From: Winogradskyella haliclonae | GTDB taxonomy: Bacteria > Bacteroidota > Bacteroidia > Flavobacteriales > Flavobacteriaceae | Length of the DNA: 64,000 bases | Reading direction: 5' to 3' | Assembly (NCBI RefSeq): GCF_014635865.1 | Contig: NZ_BMDQ01000003.1 | Location: forward strand, 372,001-436,000 | Shown: one piece after another, positions 51,793 to 61,482 of the stretch | How positions within the stretch are numbered: the first letter of the stretch is position 1 | How the letters are laid out: each line of letters starts with the position of its first letter | Notes under the pieces: generated by a model | Database searches by the model: none | What the model was told of the DNA's origin: nothing | What the model saw: the letters and a program-made list of their open reading frames with translations, nothing else | Translations under genes and position numbers: made by a program

Positions 51793-52392
51793 CTATTTCT
51801 TAAATGCTTTTACACCTGCTTCAACTTTTAAGTCTATATAATTAACTCTTGGAACTATAGGACAAGAATATTTCTCGTTATAAGCACATAAAGGATTATA
51901 AGCCTTATTAAAATCTATTTCAATAGTATCATCATCAGGGATTCTTAAATCTAGATAGCGGCCTCCTGCATAGCTATCTTCTCCGTTAGTATTATCTATA
52001 AAAGGTAAAAACAGATAGTCTTTGTATTCTTCCGAATTCATATTTTCTTCACCTTGATAGATGTTTAGCTGAATTGTTTTCTCCTTCAGTTTAAAAGTCA
52101 CAATCCCATAAATACGTTCACGTGATAAACGACTTGTCGTGGTTTTCATATTAAACCATTCTGCATCTGGTGTTCGCATAATTTTTGCTGAGATGATATA
52201 AGTTGAATCAAAAGGAAAAAAATCTAAACCTTCAAATACTCTTAAATCTTTTGCCTTCAAGGGAGATGTCGACGCATCTTTAAAAATATTATTCTGATTA
52301 ATTTGATATTCAGTATCACCTACAACTGCAGATTTTTTCTGAGAACATGCTATTAAAACCCCTAATAGTACTATATACTTAAGACATCTCAT
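51793..52392 (-). CDS. DUF1684 domain lipoprotein
   Basis: A 199-residue exported protein from ATG 52392 (MRCLKYIVLLGVLIACSQK, lipobox LIACS); the seven-residue extension to a TTG at 52413 falls inside the promoter. The DUF1684 domain has FFPFDSTYIISAKI, LFLPFIDNTNGEDSYAGGRY and DFNKAYNPLCAYNEKYSCPI (a conserved NPxCAY...CP stretch). It is a beta-rich fold of unknown function, found in many Bacteroidota. It lies 5 bases from the end of the convergent crcB gene. Confidence 0.9.
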   Translation of the reverse strand: MRCLKYIVLLGVLIACSQKKSAVVGDTEYQINQNNIFKDASTSPLKAKDLRVFEGLDFFPFDSTYIISAKIMRTPDAEWFNMKTTTSRLSRERIYGIVTFKLKEKTIQLNIYQGEENMNSEEYKDYLFLPFIDNTNGEDSYAGGRYLDLRIPDDDTIEIDFNKAYNPLCAYNEKYSCPIVPRVNYIDLKVEAGVKAFKK

Positions 52393-52410
52393 TACTATAT
52401 TTTTCAATTC

Positions 52411-52418
52411 CAAAAATA
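52411..52418 (-). promoter_or_regulatory. -7 promoter element for the DUF1684 gene
   Basis: TATTTTTG on the minus strand, 19 bases before the ATG at 52392. Confidence 0.5.
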
Positions 52419-52502
52419 CAACTTATACTTTTTTTTCATAGTTTTGGATGCAAATCAAATAATAATCTAATGAAATTTTCAATTGTAGCATATAAGCAGA
52501 GA

Positions 52503-52604
52503 CAGACCTCTTTACAGAAGAGTCGTACTTTTTGTGTGTTATAACCTTGATATATTTAACCAACCAAAACTTAAAAAGTCCGACAGCAATGTTGGACTTT
52601 TTAC
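52503..52604 (+). promoter_or_regulatory. Leader with two hairpins, candidate attenuator before the MFS gene
   Basis: Hairpin 1: GACCTCTT and AGAAGAGTC (about 52504-52523). Hairpin 2 at 52573-52602: AAAAAGTCCGAC and GTTGGACTTTTT with loop AGCAAT followed by a T-run. No rightward gene precedes it, so a terminator here, 20 bases before the MFS start codon, suggests attenuation or a small RNA. Confidence 0.55.
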
Positions 52605-52622
52605 TTTTATAATAATGACAAA

Positions 52623-53840
52623 ATGAAAAAAATGTACACAAATTACATAGCATCTTTTAAGGGTTTACCTAAAGAGATTTGGTACATATCGTTGATATCT
52701 TTAGTCAATAGAGCAGGTACAATGGTTATCCCTTTCTTATCACTTTATCTTACCACAAATCTAGAGTTTAGTAAAGATGATGCTGGGTGGATTTTAGCCT
52801 TTTTTGGAATTGGTTCTGTAATTGGTGGCTGGTTAGGCGGAAAATTAACGGATGTATTTGGGTTTTACAAAGTTATGATAGTTAGCTTGTTTTTAACTGG
52901 TCTTTGCTTTATAGGATTACAGTATATGTCTTCATTTTGGGGATTATGTTTTGGCATACTCATAACTATGAGTATCGCTGATTCTTTTAGGCCTGCTATC
53001 TATGTTTCAATAAAGACATACACTACTGAAGAAAATAGAACACGAGCTATAGGCTTATTACGTTTAGCTATTAACTTGGGTATGGGAATAGGACCAACCT
53101 TAGCCGGATTAATCATTGTATCTAAAGGTTATAACATGCTGTTTTGGATAGATGGCATTACCTGTATATTGGCTATACTACTATTCAGTTATTTGGTAAA
53201 GGAACCTAAAAAACAATCTTTAGAAGTAGATTCGGAATCTGAAGAAGTAAGCAAACTAAAGAATATTGTTTACAGAGATTTTACATATTGGATTTTTATT
53301 GCCATGTTTTTTTTCATGGGAATGCTGTTTTTTCAACTCATAATTACAATGCCTTTATATTATGAAGGTGTATTTGGGCTTAATGAGTTTCAAATAGGTC
53401 TATTTTGGATGATAAACATAGGCTTGATTATCGTTCTTGAGATGCCCTTTTTAAATTATCTTGAAAAACAGTCTATTACAGTTACACAACTTATTCTTTA
53501 CGCTTGTTTATTAATGAGTATTAGTTTTTATATACTCTATCAAAATTTTTGGATAGGTATTCTTATAATCAGTATGGCTCTAATTACATTTGGAGAGATG
53601 TTAGGCTTCCCTTATACCAATAGGTTTGCTCTTAGCAGAGCTAAAGAAGGATTTGAAGGTAGTTATATGGCACTTTATGCTATGGCTTTCTCTTTATCTC
53701 ATATTTTTAGTTCTAAAATAGGGTTGAGTATTGTTGAACGATTTGGGTACCAAATTAATTGGTTAGTTACAGGGACTTATGGCCTAATAGCTGTAATTTT
53801 ATCGTATTGGTTACATAATCGAGTAAAAAAGAATCTATAA
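52623..53840 (+). CDS. MFS transporter
   Basis: A 405-residue transporter with 12 TM helices of the major facilitator superfamily. The loop 2-3 motif is GGWLGGKLTDVFGFYKVM (GxLaDrxGrkx type). A polar centre segment (about 195-210, EVDSESEEVSKLK) separates the halves. The drug:H+ antiporter DHA1 family is most likely; the substrate is unknown. Its TAA overlaps the next ATG by one base (TAATG), and it leads a three-gene unit with the VOC and DJ-1 genes. Confidence 0.92.
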   Translation: MKKMYTNYIASFKGLPKEIWYISLISLVNRAGTMVIPFLSLYLTTNLEFSKDDAGWILAFFGIGSVIGGWLGGKLTDVFGFYKVMIVSLFLTGLCFIGLQYMSSFWGLCFGILITMSIADSFRPAIYVSIKTYTTEENRTRAIGLLRLAINLGMGIGPTLAGLIIVSKGYNMLFWIDGITCILAILLFSYLVKEPKKQSLEVDSESEEVSKLKNIVYRDFTYWIFIAMFFFMGMLFFQLIITMPLYYEGVFGLNEFQIGLFWMINIGLIIVLEMPFLNYLEKQSITVTQLILYACLLMSISFYILYQNFWIGILIISMALITFGEMLGFPYTNRFALSRAKEGFEGSYMALYAMAFSLSHIFSSKIGLSIVERFGYQINWLVTGTYGLIAVILSYWLHNRVKKNL

Positions 53841-54217
53841 TGAATTTAAATCAAGTTACCATTCCATCTCTAAATGTTGAGAAAGCTACAGCGTTTTATA
53901 AAACTTTAGGGTTGATTTTAATTGTTGATGCTTTACCAAGATATGTTCGTTTCGAATGTCCTAATGGTGATTCTACGCTCTCAATACACAAAGTTGACAC
54001 TTTGCAAAACGGTGATGGTATAAGCTTGTATTTTGAAGTCGAAAATATTGAAGAAACCGTCAAAACGCTCAAGCAAAAAGGCATTACATTTACGACTAAC
54101 ATTTTAGAGCAAACATGGCTATGGAACGAAGTACATTTATATGACCTCGATAACAATAAAATAATCATATTTCATGCAGGTGAGAACCGAAAAAATCCGC
54201 CTTGGAGAATCAATTAA
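53840..54217 (+). CDS. VOC (glyoxalase/bleomycin-resistance) family protein
   Basis: A 125-residue single-domain VOC protein: VTIPSLNVEKATAFYKTLGL, ISLYFEVENIEETVKTLKQK and VHLYDLDNNKIIIFHAGE. Metal ligands are placed as in glyoxalase I, but the first His is replaced in QVTIP, so binding rather than catalysis is possible. Middle gene of MFS-VOC-DJ-1; a detoxification or resistance theme is plausible. Confidence 0.9.
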   Translation: MNLNQVTIPSLNVEKATAFYKTLGLILIVDALPRYVRFECPNGDSTLSIHKVDTLQNGDGISLYFEVENIEETVKTLKQKGITFTTNILEQTWLWNEVHLYDLDNNKIIIFHAGENRKNPPWRIN

Positions 54218-54222
54218 ATACT

Positions 54223-54966
54223 ATGAAAAAAATAATAATTCTATTTTCTATATTACTCAGTTTTAGCTGTAATTCAAACTCTAAAAAGAAAGCTCCAGAA
54301 AACGAAAATACGTTTATAGAAAAGCAATTTCCAAAATTAGAACCCAATCGCTACAACGTAGCGTTTTTAATCATGGATGGCACTTATAATACAGAGTTGA
54401 CTGCCCCTTATGATATTTTTCAGCATACCATTTTCAGAAAGAATATTAAGGCCATGAATGTATTTACTGTTGCAAATACAGATGCACCAATTACAACTTT
54501 TGAAGGTCTGCGAATCTTGCCAGATTTTAATTATGTAAGCGACGTTTTGCCAAAAATTGATATCCTTGTTGTACCAAGTGCAGAGCATCATTTAGATACA
54601 GATTTGGATGACAAAGCTATGATAGACTTTGTAAAAAAAGTAGATAAAGAAGCCACTTTTATGACGTCGCATTGTGACGGTGCATTTGTTCTCGCAGAAG
54701 CTGGTGTTTTGAATAATAAAGTATCTACAACTTTCCCGAGTGATATTGATAAAATGCGAGAGCGCTATCCTAATTTAGATATTAGAAAAGATGTGCTATT
54801 TGTGCATGATGGTAAGTACATCACCTCAGCTGGCGGAGCTAAAAGTTTTGAAGCTGCTTTGTATTTGTGTGAATATCTATATGGAAAAGATATAGCTATA
54901 AGCCTCGCTGGTGGTTTAGTTATAGATTGGAGTCTAAAAGAAGTGCCACATATTGTTGTAGAATAG
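54223..54966 (+). CDS. DJ-1/PfpI family lipoprotein
   Basis: A 247-residue exported protein from ATG 54223, with lipobox FSCNS (MKKIIILFSILLSFSCNS); the upstream TTG at 54202 overlaps the VOC gene and is rejected. The GATase1-like core has the nucleophile Cys in MTSHCDGAFVLAEAG and the first strand NVAFLIMDGTYNTELTAPYD. Members are chaperones, glyoxalases or AraC-fused sensors; an exported one beside a VOC protein suggests carbonyl or redox stress work. Last gene of the unit. Confidence 0.9.
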   Translation: MKKIIILFSILLSFSCNSNSKKKAPENENTFIEKQFPKLEPNRYNVAFLIMDGTYNTELTAPYDIFQHTIFRKNIKAMNVFTVANTDAPITTFEGLRILPDFNYVSDVLPKIDILVVPSAEHHLDTDLDDKAMIDFVKKVDKEATFMTSHCDGAFVLAEAGVLNNKVSTTFPSDIDKMRERYPNLDIRKDVLFVHDGKYITSAGGAKSFEAALYLCEYLYGKDIAISLAGGLVIDWSLKEVPHIVVE

Positions 54967-54969
54967 CAC

Positions 54970-55413
54970 TTACTTTAACGGCTTTACAGGATTATGATTT
55001 ACGACTTGAGACAAAACAATCTGTGTCTTAGTTTCTCCATAAACGATAAGTTGGTCAATAAATTTCTCTAAATGCTGTTGGTTTTTCAAAACAACCTCCA
55101 TAACAATATTTTCATTACCTGTAATACGATAACAGTTAATAACCTCGTCATAAGTCTTTACTTTTTCTAAAAATGGTTTTAGCATGCCCATAAAAGCACG
55201 TAATGTAATTATTGCTTTTAATTGATATCCTGCAGAAAATGGCGAAATCAGAGTTTTATACGAATGTATTATCTCTGCATCTTCCATCTTTTTTATACGT
55301 TCAGCCACCGCTGGAGAACTAACACCTACTCGTCTTCCAATTTCTGCATTTGTCATTCTAGCATTTTCTTGTAAACACTTTAAAATCTGCCAATTAAGAG
55401 AATCTATACCCAT
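54970..55413 (-). CDS. Lrp/AsnC family transcriptional regulator
   Basis: A 147-residue protein with an N-terminal winged HTH (MTNAEIGRRVGVSSPAVAER) and a C-terminal RAM/AsnC ligand-binding domain (LKAIITLRAFMG, ITGNENIVMEVVLKNQQHLE). It forms octamer-type complexes controlled by amino acids. It ends three bases from the DJ-1 gene on the other strand; a link to the MFS unit is possible but not shown. Confidence 0.95.
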   Translation of the reverse strand: MGIDSLNWQILKCLQENARMTNAEIGRRVGVSSPAVAERIKKMEDAEIIHSYKTLISPFSAGYQLKAIITLRAFMGMLKPFLEKVKTYDEVINCYRITGNENIVMEVVLKNQQHLEKFIDQLIVYGETKTQIVLSQVVNHNPVKPLK

Positions 55414-55528
55414 TTAATGTTTTTTACAAAAATTAACATATAATTTAAAGCAAATATAATGATTTGCTTTAAATACAAAAGCTGAAAATGATTATGAGTG
55501 ATTATTTTCGTATAAAATTGCTATTAAA

Positions 55529-55924
55529 TTGAATTATTCTATTCCATCACACTTGTCTAACATCCCGCTTTACCAAAAGGCGATGGACATCTTTATTTTA
55601 TCTCGAAGTATTTCGACATATCTTAATGACGATTTGTGTTTATTAGACGTTGATGGAAAAGAAAATAATGATATCTACTTTACTGGAGATATAATTCAAC
55701 AATCTTCTAACCTAGCGCCAGAAATTATTAATGCAGAACGCGAACGTTTTTCAGATAAAAAGCATAAGCACATTGAAAGCTTGGATAGGTTAACTTATCG
55801 TCTTTACAAGAATTGTAGACGTTTAGAAAACACGAATAGTAATGGTAAAGACTACTTACCCATTTTACAAAGCGAATTAAAAAAATTCAGAATACTGAAG
55901 CGTAATTGGATGCTGACGTTATAG
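55529..55924 (+). CDS. Four-helix-bundle protein of the Avd/23S-IVP-like kind (TTG start)
   Basis: A 131-residue all-helical protein: LYQKAMDIFILSRSISTYL, then FTGDIIQQSSNLAPEIINAE and SLDRLTYRLYKNCRRL. Helix layout and LxxKAxxIFxLS text resemble the four-helix bundle of diversity-generating-retroelement Avd and rRNA-intervening-sequence proteins, but no reverse transcriptase or rRNA is near. The frame opens with TTG (55529-55531); the first ATG (55580) would cut off the start of helix 1. It is transcribed toward the half-helicase. The function is unknown. Confidence 0.7.
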   Translation: MNYSIPSHLSNIPLYQKAMDIFILSRSISTYLNDDLCLLDVDGKENNDIYFTGDIIQQSSNLAPEIINAERERFSDKKHKHIESLDRLTYRLYKNCRRLENTNSNGKDYLPILQSELKKFRILKRNWMLTL

Positions 55925-55928
55925 AAAC

Positions 55929-56546
55929 CTAATCTGACCACTTTAAGATTCTTGCATTGCTCATATAACTATTTTGGTAATTAGCAATTTTAGAATTCCA
56001 CTCATCAGCGATAATGATAGATTGAGACTTATTTATACTTTCTGTTAAACGCAAAATATGGTTATATCCATTATTACTTGCCAAATAATCAGCATCATCT
56101 AACACAAACAGCTGAATCTGCCCTAAGTGTAATGCATTTTGAAAATAAAGCTTAGAAATAAAAGCAGGTGTTCCTATAACGATATCTTGCCCGTAATAAA
56201 TTTCTACTTTTTGCTTTTCAAAATCGTAACGCTCACTTGTGCCGTAAATGCGTAAATCAGTATTCCTTGTATATTTTGAAAACGCTTCTTTTAGTTCAGC
56301 TATTTTTTGCTGATTTTCAACAATAAACAGAGCGCGCGGTGAGTCTTCAAAAGCTTCAGCTTTTAATTTGTGAATTGTATGAATAATTAAGGCAGTTGTT
56401 TTTCCACTACCCTTTTTACCAATAACATATGCGTCAGCACCACTTTTTATAACTGGCAATACTTCTTTTTGGAATGGTAATGGTGCTTCAAAATTTAAGG
56501 TCTTTAGTGATTCCTTAAGTAATGGGTTTAGTTTTTTGAATGACAT
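55929..56546 (-). CDS. DEAD-box-like protein, RecA1 half only
   Basis: A 205-residue protein with the first helicase half only: a Q-motif-like start (LKTLNFEAPLPFQKEVLPVI), Walker A GKKGSGKTTALI, and motif II LFVLDDADYL (DDAD in place of DEAD). The SAT motif and the whole second RecA domain are missing. It is therefore unlikely to unwind alone; ATP-dependent RNA clamping or a regulatory role is possible. The frame is intact, so it is a deliberate short form. It starts five bases after the icmF stop and is probably co-transcribed. Confidence 0.85.
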   Translation of the reverse strand: MSFKKLNPLLKESLKTLNFEAPLPFQKEVLPVIKSGADAYVIGKKGSGKTTALIIHTIHKLKAEAFEDSPRALFIVENQQKIAELKEAFSKYTRNTDLRIYGTSERYDFEKQKVEIYYGQDIVIGTPAFISKLYFQNALHLGQIQLFVLDDADYLASNNGYNHILRLTESINKSQSIIIADEWNSKIANYQNSYMSNARILKWSD

Positions 56547-56551
56547 ATAAA

Positions 56552-59500
56552 TTACATGTTTCTTCGGTACTGTCCACCAACTTCAAACAATGCACTTGTG
56601 ATCTGCCCTAAAGAACACACTTTACAAACCTCCATTAAAGCTTCAAAAATATTCTGATTATTTACCGCCTTATGTTGTAAGTCTTTTAATAATTCTGAAG
56701 TATCACGAATTTCATGCAAGTGTTTCAATGTTTGAATTTGAAATTCTTTTTCTTCTTCCGTAGCTCTTATAACTTCAGCAGGTTGCACAGTAGGCGATCC
56801 TTTGCTACTCAAGAATGTGTTTACACCTATAATTGGGAACTCGCCATTATGCTTTAACGTCTCATAATATAAACTCTCTTCTTGAATCTTACTACGTTGG
56901 TACATGGTTTCCATAGCTCCTAAAACGCCTCCACGTTCAGTAATTCTATCAAACTCTAATAGTACGGCTTCTTCAACTAAATCCGTTAATTCTTCAATAA
57001 TAAAAGCACCTTGAATTGGATTTTCGTTTTTAGCTAAACCTAATTCTTTATTAATAATTAATTGAATGGCCATAGCACGTCGCACAGACTCTTCTGTTGG
57101 CGTTGTGATAGCCTCATCATAAGCATTTGTATGCAAAGAATTACAGTTGTCATTTATGGCATAAAGAGCCTGTAAAGTTGTACGTATATCATTAAAATCA
57201 ATCTCCTGGGCATGCAAACTACGACCAGAAGTCTGGATGTGATATTTAAGCATTTGTGCCCTTGGGTTTGCCCCATACTTATTCTTCAACGCTTTTGCCC
57301 ATATACGTCTCGCTACACGTCCAATTACGGAATACTCTGGGTCGATACCATTGGAGAAAAAGAATGAAAGGTTTGGACCAAATTTATTAATATCCATTCC
57401 ACGGCTTAAGTAATATTCTACATATGTAAAACCGTTAGAAAGCGTTAATGCCAATTGTGTAATAGGATTTGCTCCTGCCTCGGCAATATGATATCCAGAG
57501 ATTGATACTGAATAAAAATTGCGAACATTATTATTTATAAAATATTCCTGAACATCACCCATTAAACGCAATGCAAATTCTGTAGAAAAAATACATGTGT
57601 TTTGTGCTTGATCTTCTTTTAAAATATCGGCCTGAACAGTACCTCTTACTTGAGCTATTGTTTTTGCTTTAATCTCCGCATAGATATGAGCTGGTAAAAC
57701 CTGGTCTCCTGTAACACCTAAAAGCATCAGACCAAGTCCATCATTGCCTTCTGGTAAATCACCATTATATTTTGGACGTTGTTTGCCTTTATATAGCTCA
57801 GCAATTTTCTTTTCAACTTCTTTTTCTAAACTGTTTTCTTTTATATAAACTTCACATTGTTGATCAATAGCTGCGTTCATAAAGAAACCTAATAGCATAG
57901 GTGCAGGACCATTAATGGTCATACTTACAGAGGTCATTGGATCAGCTAAATTGAAACCAGAATACAATTTCTTAGCATCATCTAAACAACAGATAGACAC
58001 ACCTGCATTACCTATTTTACCATAAATATCTGGTCTATAATCTGGGTCATTACCATAAAGTGTTACACTATCAAAAGCTGTCGATAAACGCTTTGCAGGC
58101 ATCCCTAAACTCACATAGTGAAAACGTCTATTAGTTCGCTCTGGCCCACCTTCTCCAGCAAACATACGTGTTGGATCTTCTCCTGTACGTTTAAATGGAT
58201 ATAAGCCTGAAGTATAAGGGAATTCTCCAGGTACATTTTCTTGTAACGTCCATCTTAAAATATCTCCCCAAGCAGAATACTTTGGCAAAGCTACTTTTGG
58301 TATTTGAGTATGCGATAAGGACTCTGTATGTGTTTCAATTTTAATTTCCTTATCTCTTACTTTAAAAGAATAGATAGGATTTTTATAACGGTTTACTTTT
58401 TCGTCCCATCCTGTAATCACTTCCCAATTATAAGGGTCTAAGTTCATCTTTACGCGATCAAACTCACCAATAAGCAGCTTTAAAAAGTCTTTATTTTCAG
58501 TTTCATTTAAATCTGCAGTATTTATATCTACTCCTGACTTATCAAGCTTAGGTACTGAATCAATAACTGATTCTATAGTCTTAAATATCCCATACAGTTT
58601 CTGAGCAACCTCTACTTGATTTAAAGTCGTTTGGTCATATGCACGATTGCTTTCTGCAATTTCTGAAAGGTAACGCGTACGATTTGGAGGAATGACAAAA
58701 ATCTTCTCACTCATTTCTTTAGAAATCTCGAAAGTCGATTTTAAATCAGCTTCAGTTTTATCTACCAATTTATCCATAATAGATTTGTAGAGCGTATTCA
58801 TTCCTGGATCATTAAATTGAGACGCAATTGTACCAAAAACAGGTAAATCATCTTGATGTACATCCCAAAGATTATTATTACGCATGTATTGTTTTTTTAC
58901 ATCACGTAATGCATCTAATGCGCCTCTTTTATCAAACTTATTGATAGCTACTAAATCCGCAAAATCTAGCATATCAATTTTTTCGAGCTGCGTTGCTGCA
59001 CCAAACTCTGGTGTCATGACATATAAAGCCACATCACTATGCTCCATAATTTCTGTATCAGATTGTCCGATACCTGAAGTTTCAAGGATAATTAAATCGT
59101 ATTCTGCAGCTTTTAATACTTCAATCGCTTCACTAACATATTTTGATAATGCCAAATTAGATTGACGTGTTGCCAAACTACGCATATAAACTCGAGGCGA
59201 GTTAATAGCATTCATTCTTATTCTATCGCCTAACAATGCACCACCCGTTTTTCGTTTTGAGGGGTCTACGGAAATAAGACCTATTGTTTTCTCTGGAAAA
59301 TCAATTAAAAAACGTCTTACAAGCTCATCAACTAAAGACGACTTACCAGCACCTCCAGTTCCTGTAATTCCTAAAACCGGTGTTTTTGATGTCTTATTTT
59401 TTTCTTCAATAATACTTAAGACGTCTTTAGCTACGTCAGGGAAATTCTCTGCCGAAGAAATAACACGTGCAATATCCTTAGAGTTTTTTCGATTCAAATG

Positions 59501-59968
59501 GTTGACTTCTCCATTTAGACTATCTCCTATTGCATAATCAGATTTCTCTACCAAATCATTAATCATACCTTGCAAACCTAATTCTCTTCCATCGTCTGGA
59601 GAATAGATACGTGTAATACCATAATCCATTAAATCTTTAATCTCTTCAGGCAAGATAACACCGCCGCCGCCGCCAAAAATTTTAATATGTCCGGCTCCCT
59701 TTTCATTAAGCAAGTCATACATATATTTAAAGTACTCATTATGACCACCTTGATAAGAAGTCATTGCAATAGCATTAGCATCTTCCTGGATTGCTGTATT
59801 TACAACTTCTTCAACACTTCTATCATGACCTAAATGTATGACCTCAACACCTGTAGATTGTATGATGCGGCGCATGATATTAATTGCAGCATCATGCCCA
59901 TCGAAAAGTGAGGCAGCTGTAACTATACGTACTTTATGTTTTGGTTTATATGGTGCGACTTGTTCCAT
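56552..59968 (-). CDS. icmF: Fused isobutyryl-CoA mutase IcmF (B12-dependent)
   Basis: An 1138-residue fusion protein. The N-terminal B12-binding domain (about 10-140) has [16 protein letters not shown]; the His of DxH binds cobalt. A middle MeaI-type G-protein domain (about 195-420) has Walker [15 protein letters not shown] and [19 protein letters not shown]. The mutase barrel occupies the C-terminal half ([36 protein letters not shown]). It isomerises isobutyryl-CoA and butyryl-CoA, with the G domain loading and guarding the cofactor. Not the T6SS protein of the same name. Followed by the half-helicase. Confidence 0.96.
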   Translation of the reverse strand: MEQVAPYKPKHKVRIVTAASLFDGHDAAINIMRRIIQSTGVEVIHLGHDRSVEEVVNTAIQEDANAIAMTSYQGGHNEYFKYMYDLLNEKGAGHIKIFGGGGGVILPEEIKDLMDYGITRIYSPDDGRELGLQGMINDLVEKSDYAIGDSLNGEVNHLNRKNSKDIARVISSAENFPDVAKDVLSIIEEKNKTSKTPVLGITGTGGAGKSSLVDELVRRFLIDFPEKTIGLISVDPSKRKTGGALLGDRIRMNAINSPRVYMRSLATRQSNLALSKYVSEAIEVLKAAEYDLIILETSGIGQSDTEIMEHSDVALYVMTPEFGAATQLEKIDMLDFADLVAINKFDKRGALDALRDVKKQYMRNNNLWDVHQDDLPVFGTIASQFNDPGMNTLYKSIMDKLVDKTEADLKSTFEISKEMSEKIFVIPPNRTRYLSEIAESNRAYDQTTLNQVEVAQKLYGIFKTIESVIDSVPKLDKSGVDINTADLNETENKDFLKLLIGEFDRVKMNLDPYNWEVITGWDEKVNRYKNPIYSFKVRDKEIKIETHTESLSHTQIPKVALPKYSAWGDILRWTLQENVPGEFPYTSGLYPFKRTGEDPTRMFAGEGGPERTNRRFHYVSLGMPAKRLSTAFDSVTLYGNDPDYRPDIYGKIGNAGVSICCLDDAKKLYSGFNLADPMTSVSMTINGPAPMLLGFFMNAAIDQQCEVYIKENSLEKEVEKKIAELYKGKQRPKYNGDLPEGNDGLGLMLLGVTGDQVLPAHIYAEIKAKTIAQVRGTVQADILKEDQAQNTCIFSTEFALRLMGDVQEYFINNNVRNFYSVSISGYHIAEAGANPITQLALTLSNGFTYVEYYLSRGMDINKFGPNLSFFFSNGIDPEYSVIGRVARRIWAKALKNKYGANPRAQMLKYHIQTSGRSLHAQEIDFNDIRTTLQALYAINDNCNSLHTNAYDEAITTPTEESVRRAMAIQLIINKELGLAKNENPIQGAFIIEELTDLVEEAVLLEFDRITERGGVLGAMETMYQRSKIQEESLYYETLKHNGEFPIIGVNTFLSSKGSPTVQPAEVIRATEEEKEFQIQTLKHLHEIRDTSELLKDLQHKAVNNQNIFEALMEVCKVCSLGQITSALFEVGGQYRRNM

Positions 59969-59995
59969 TCGTAATACAATTGCTTTTTAGAGCTA

Positions 59996-60003
59996 CAAAT
60001 TTA
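59996..60003 (-). promoter_or_regulatory. -7 promoter element for icmF
   Basis: TAAATTTG on the minus strand, 28 bases before the ATG at 59968. Confidence 0.5.
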
Positions 60004-60265
60004 CTGAATTTATAAAAATCATAGGCTTTTGTTATGAAATGTTTAAATCATAAAAAAATCTTACAGCATGCTTTAATTAATTAGTAATAGAAGAATAGCT
60101 TGAATTGTATAACATTATGATTTTTGTAAAAAAGAGAAAAGGTAAGATTTGAGTTTTGATTACAAATTAATCACCAGCTTTTATTTTCTAAAAAATTTGT
60201 TAAAATGTATCAATTTTCTTACTTTTAAAATTACATCTCTCAAAAAATCAACTATTTATAATTTT

Positions 60266-60285
60266 AAGGTATATAAACATACCTT
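60266..60285. repeat. Inverted repeat in the ompA-like gene leader
   Basis: AAGGTAT-N6-ATACCTT, about 44 bases before the ATG; an operator or mRNA hairpin. Confidence 0.5.
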
Positions 60286-60328
60286 TAATTAACACACAAC
60301 AAAACCATTAACCAAAAACAATTAATTC

Positions 60329-61426
60329 ATGAAAAAAAGATTATTATTAGTCTGCTTTTTAGCAAGTATAGTTTTTACCTATGCTCAAGACTTACCATCT
60401 AATCCAACACCAGGGAAATGTTATGTAAAATGTATTACTAAAGATACTTTCAAAGAAGTTACTGATACTTATCAATCCTATCCAGAGTACAATACTTTAG
60501 ATATAGTGCCAGCAACTTACAAAACTGTTGAAGAAAGAGTTTTAGTAAAAGAAGCTACAAAAAAGTATGTATATGTCCCTGCGGTATATGAAACTGTTGA
60601 AGTTTCCTATGTTAAGAAAGAAGGTCGTACAGATTTAAAAGTGGTACCAGCTACTTTTGGTACAAGTTCAAAAACTTACGAAACTTATCCATCTACATCT
60701 GGATGGGAGTATAAAATTTTAGAAGATTGCCCTTCTGTAAATAAAGATGATTGTGTAGCCGCTTGTTTTGTTGAGTATCCTGCTCAGTTTAGAGAAGTTT
60801 CATTTACTACTCTTGCTGCTGATGCATCAACAAACAACATCCCTGTACCAGAACAGACCACAACTTATAAAAAGAGAGTTATAAAAACTCCAGCTCGTGT
60901 GGATGAAATAGAAATACCAGCTGAATACACTACAATTAAAAGACAAGTAGTAGACACACCTGCAAAGGCAGTACCTACTACTGTAGCTTCAAAATCTGAT
61001 TCAGTCGATAGAACAGTGTTAGACCAGAAAGGTGGAATTTCTTCATGGGAAGAAGTTGACTGTGAGTTGTTAGATCCAAACGTATTACCTGTATTTTATG
61101 AATTAGGAAGTGCTCGTTTAACTGCTGCATCCAAGAAAACTATAGATGAAACATTATTACCTATAATGAAAGATTCTAAAGTAAGTGTTGAGATTATGTC
61201 TCATACAGATTCTAGAGGTAATGATGATTTTAACCAATCTTTATCGCAACAACGTGCTAACTCTGTAGTAAACTACTTAGTATCAAGAGGCATCTCAAGA
61301 AACCGATTATCTGCTAGAGGTTTTGGGGAGTCTCGTTTAACAAACAGATGCTCTAACGGTGTAGATTGCTCTGAAGCTCAACACCAAAAGAATAGACGTA
61401 CAGAATTTAGAGTTTTGTCTAATTAA
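60329..61426 (+). CDS. OmpA-family outer-membrane protein with repeated N-terminal segments
   Basis: A 365-residue protein. After the signal peptide (MKKRLLLVCFLASIVFTYAQ), residues 25-240 carry repeats of the type VPATYKTVEERVLVKEA (near 50, 75, 90 and again 165-205), with Cys pairs (PGKCYVKCIT, EDCPSVNKDDC). The C-terminal OmpA domain (about 255-365) has VSVEIMSHTDSRGNDDFNQS and LSARGFGESRL, which binds peptidoglycan. No barrel is present, so it is a periplasm-facing anchor with an unusual repeat region. Single gene with a leader repeat and a terminator. Confidence 0.9.
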   Translation: MKKRLLLVCFLASIVFTYAQDLPSNPTPGKCYVKCITKDTFKEVTDTYQSYPEYNTLDIVPATYKTVEERVLVKEATKKYVYVPAVYETVEVSYVKKEGRTDLKVVPATFGTSSKTYETYPSTSGWEYKILEDCPSVNKDDCVAACFVEYPAQFREVSFTTLAADASTNNIPVPEQTTTYKKRVIKTPARVDEIEIPAEYTTIKRQVVDTPAKAVPTTVASKSDSVDRTVLDQKGGISSWEEVDCELLDPNVLPVFYELGSARLTAASKKTIDETLLPIMKDSKVSVEIMSHTDSRGNDDFNQSLSQQRANSVVNYLVSRGISRNRLSARGFGESRLTNRCSNGVDCSEAQHQKNRRTEFRVLSN

Positions 61427-61454
61427 TCCTCTGGATACCCTTTTTAAAATTGAT

Positions 61455-61482
61455 AAAGCACCTTTTTTAAGGTGCTTTTTTT
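61455..61482. terminator. Bidirectional terminator between OmpA-like and thioredoxin genes
   Basis: AAAGCACCTT and AAGGTGCTTT with a T4 loop and T-runs; it includes the stop codon of the thioredoxin gene. Confidence 0.85.

Larger units (their letters stand above)
59969..60328. other. 360-base divergent intergenic region
   Basis: No gene. It holds the icmF promoter (59996-60003) and the OmpA leader with a 7-bp inverted repeat (60266-60285). The rest is plain AT-rich DNA. Confidence 0.7.

Noticed and set aside
56552..59968. Type VI secretion IcmF
   Set aside because: The domain order B12-binding, G-protein, mutase identifies isobutyryl-CoA mutase; only the name is shared.
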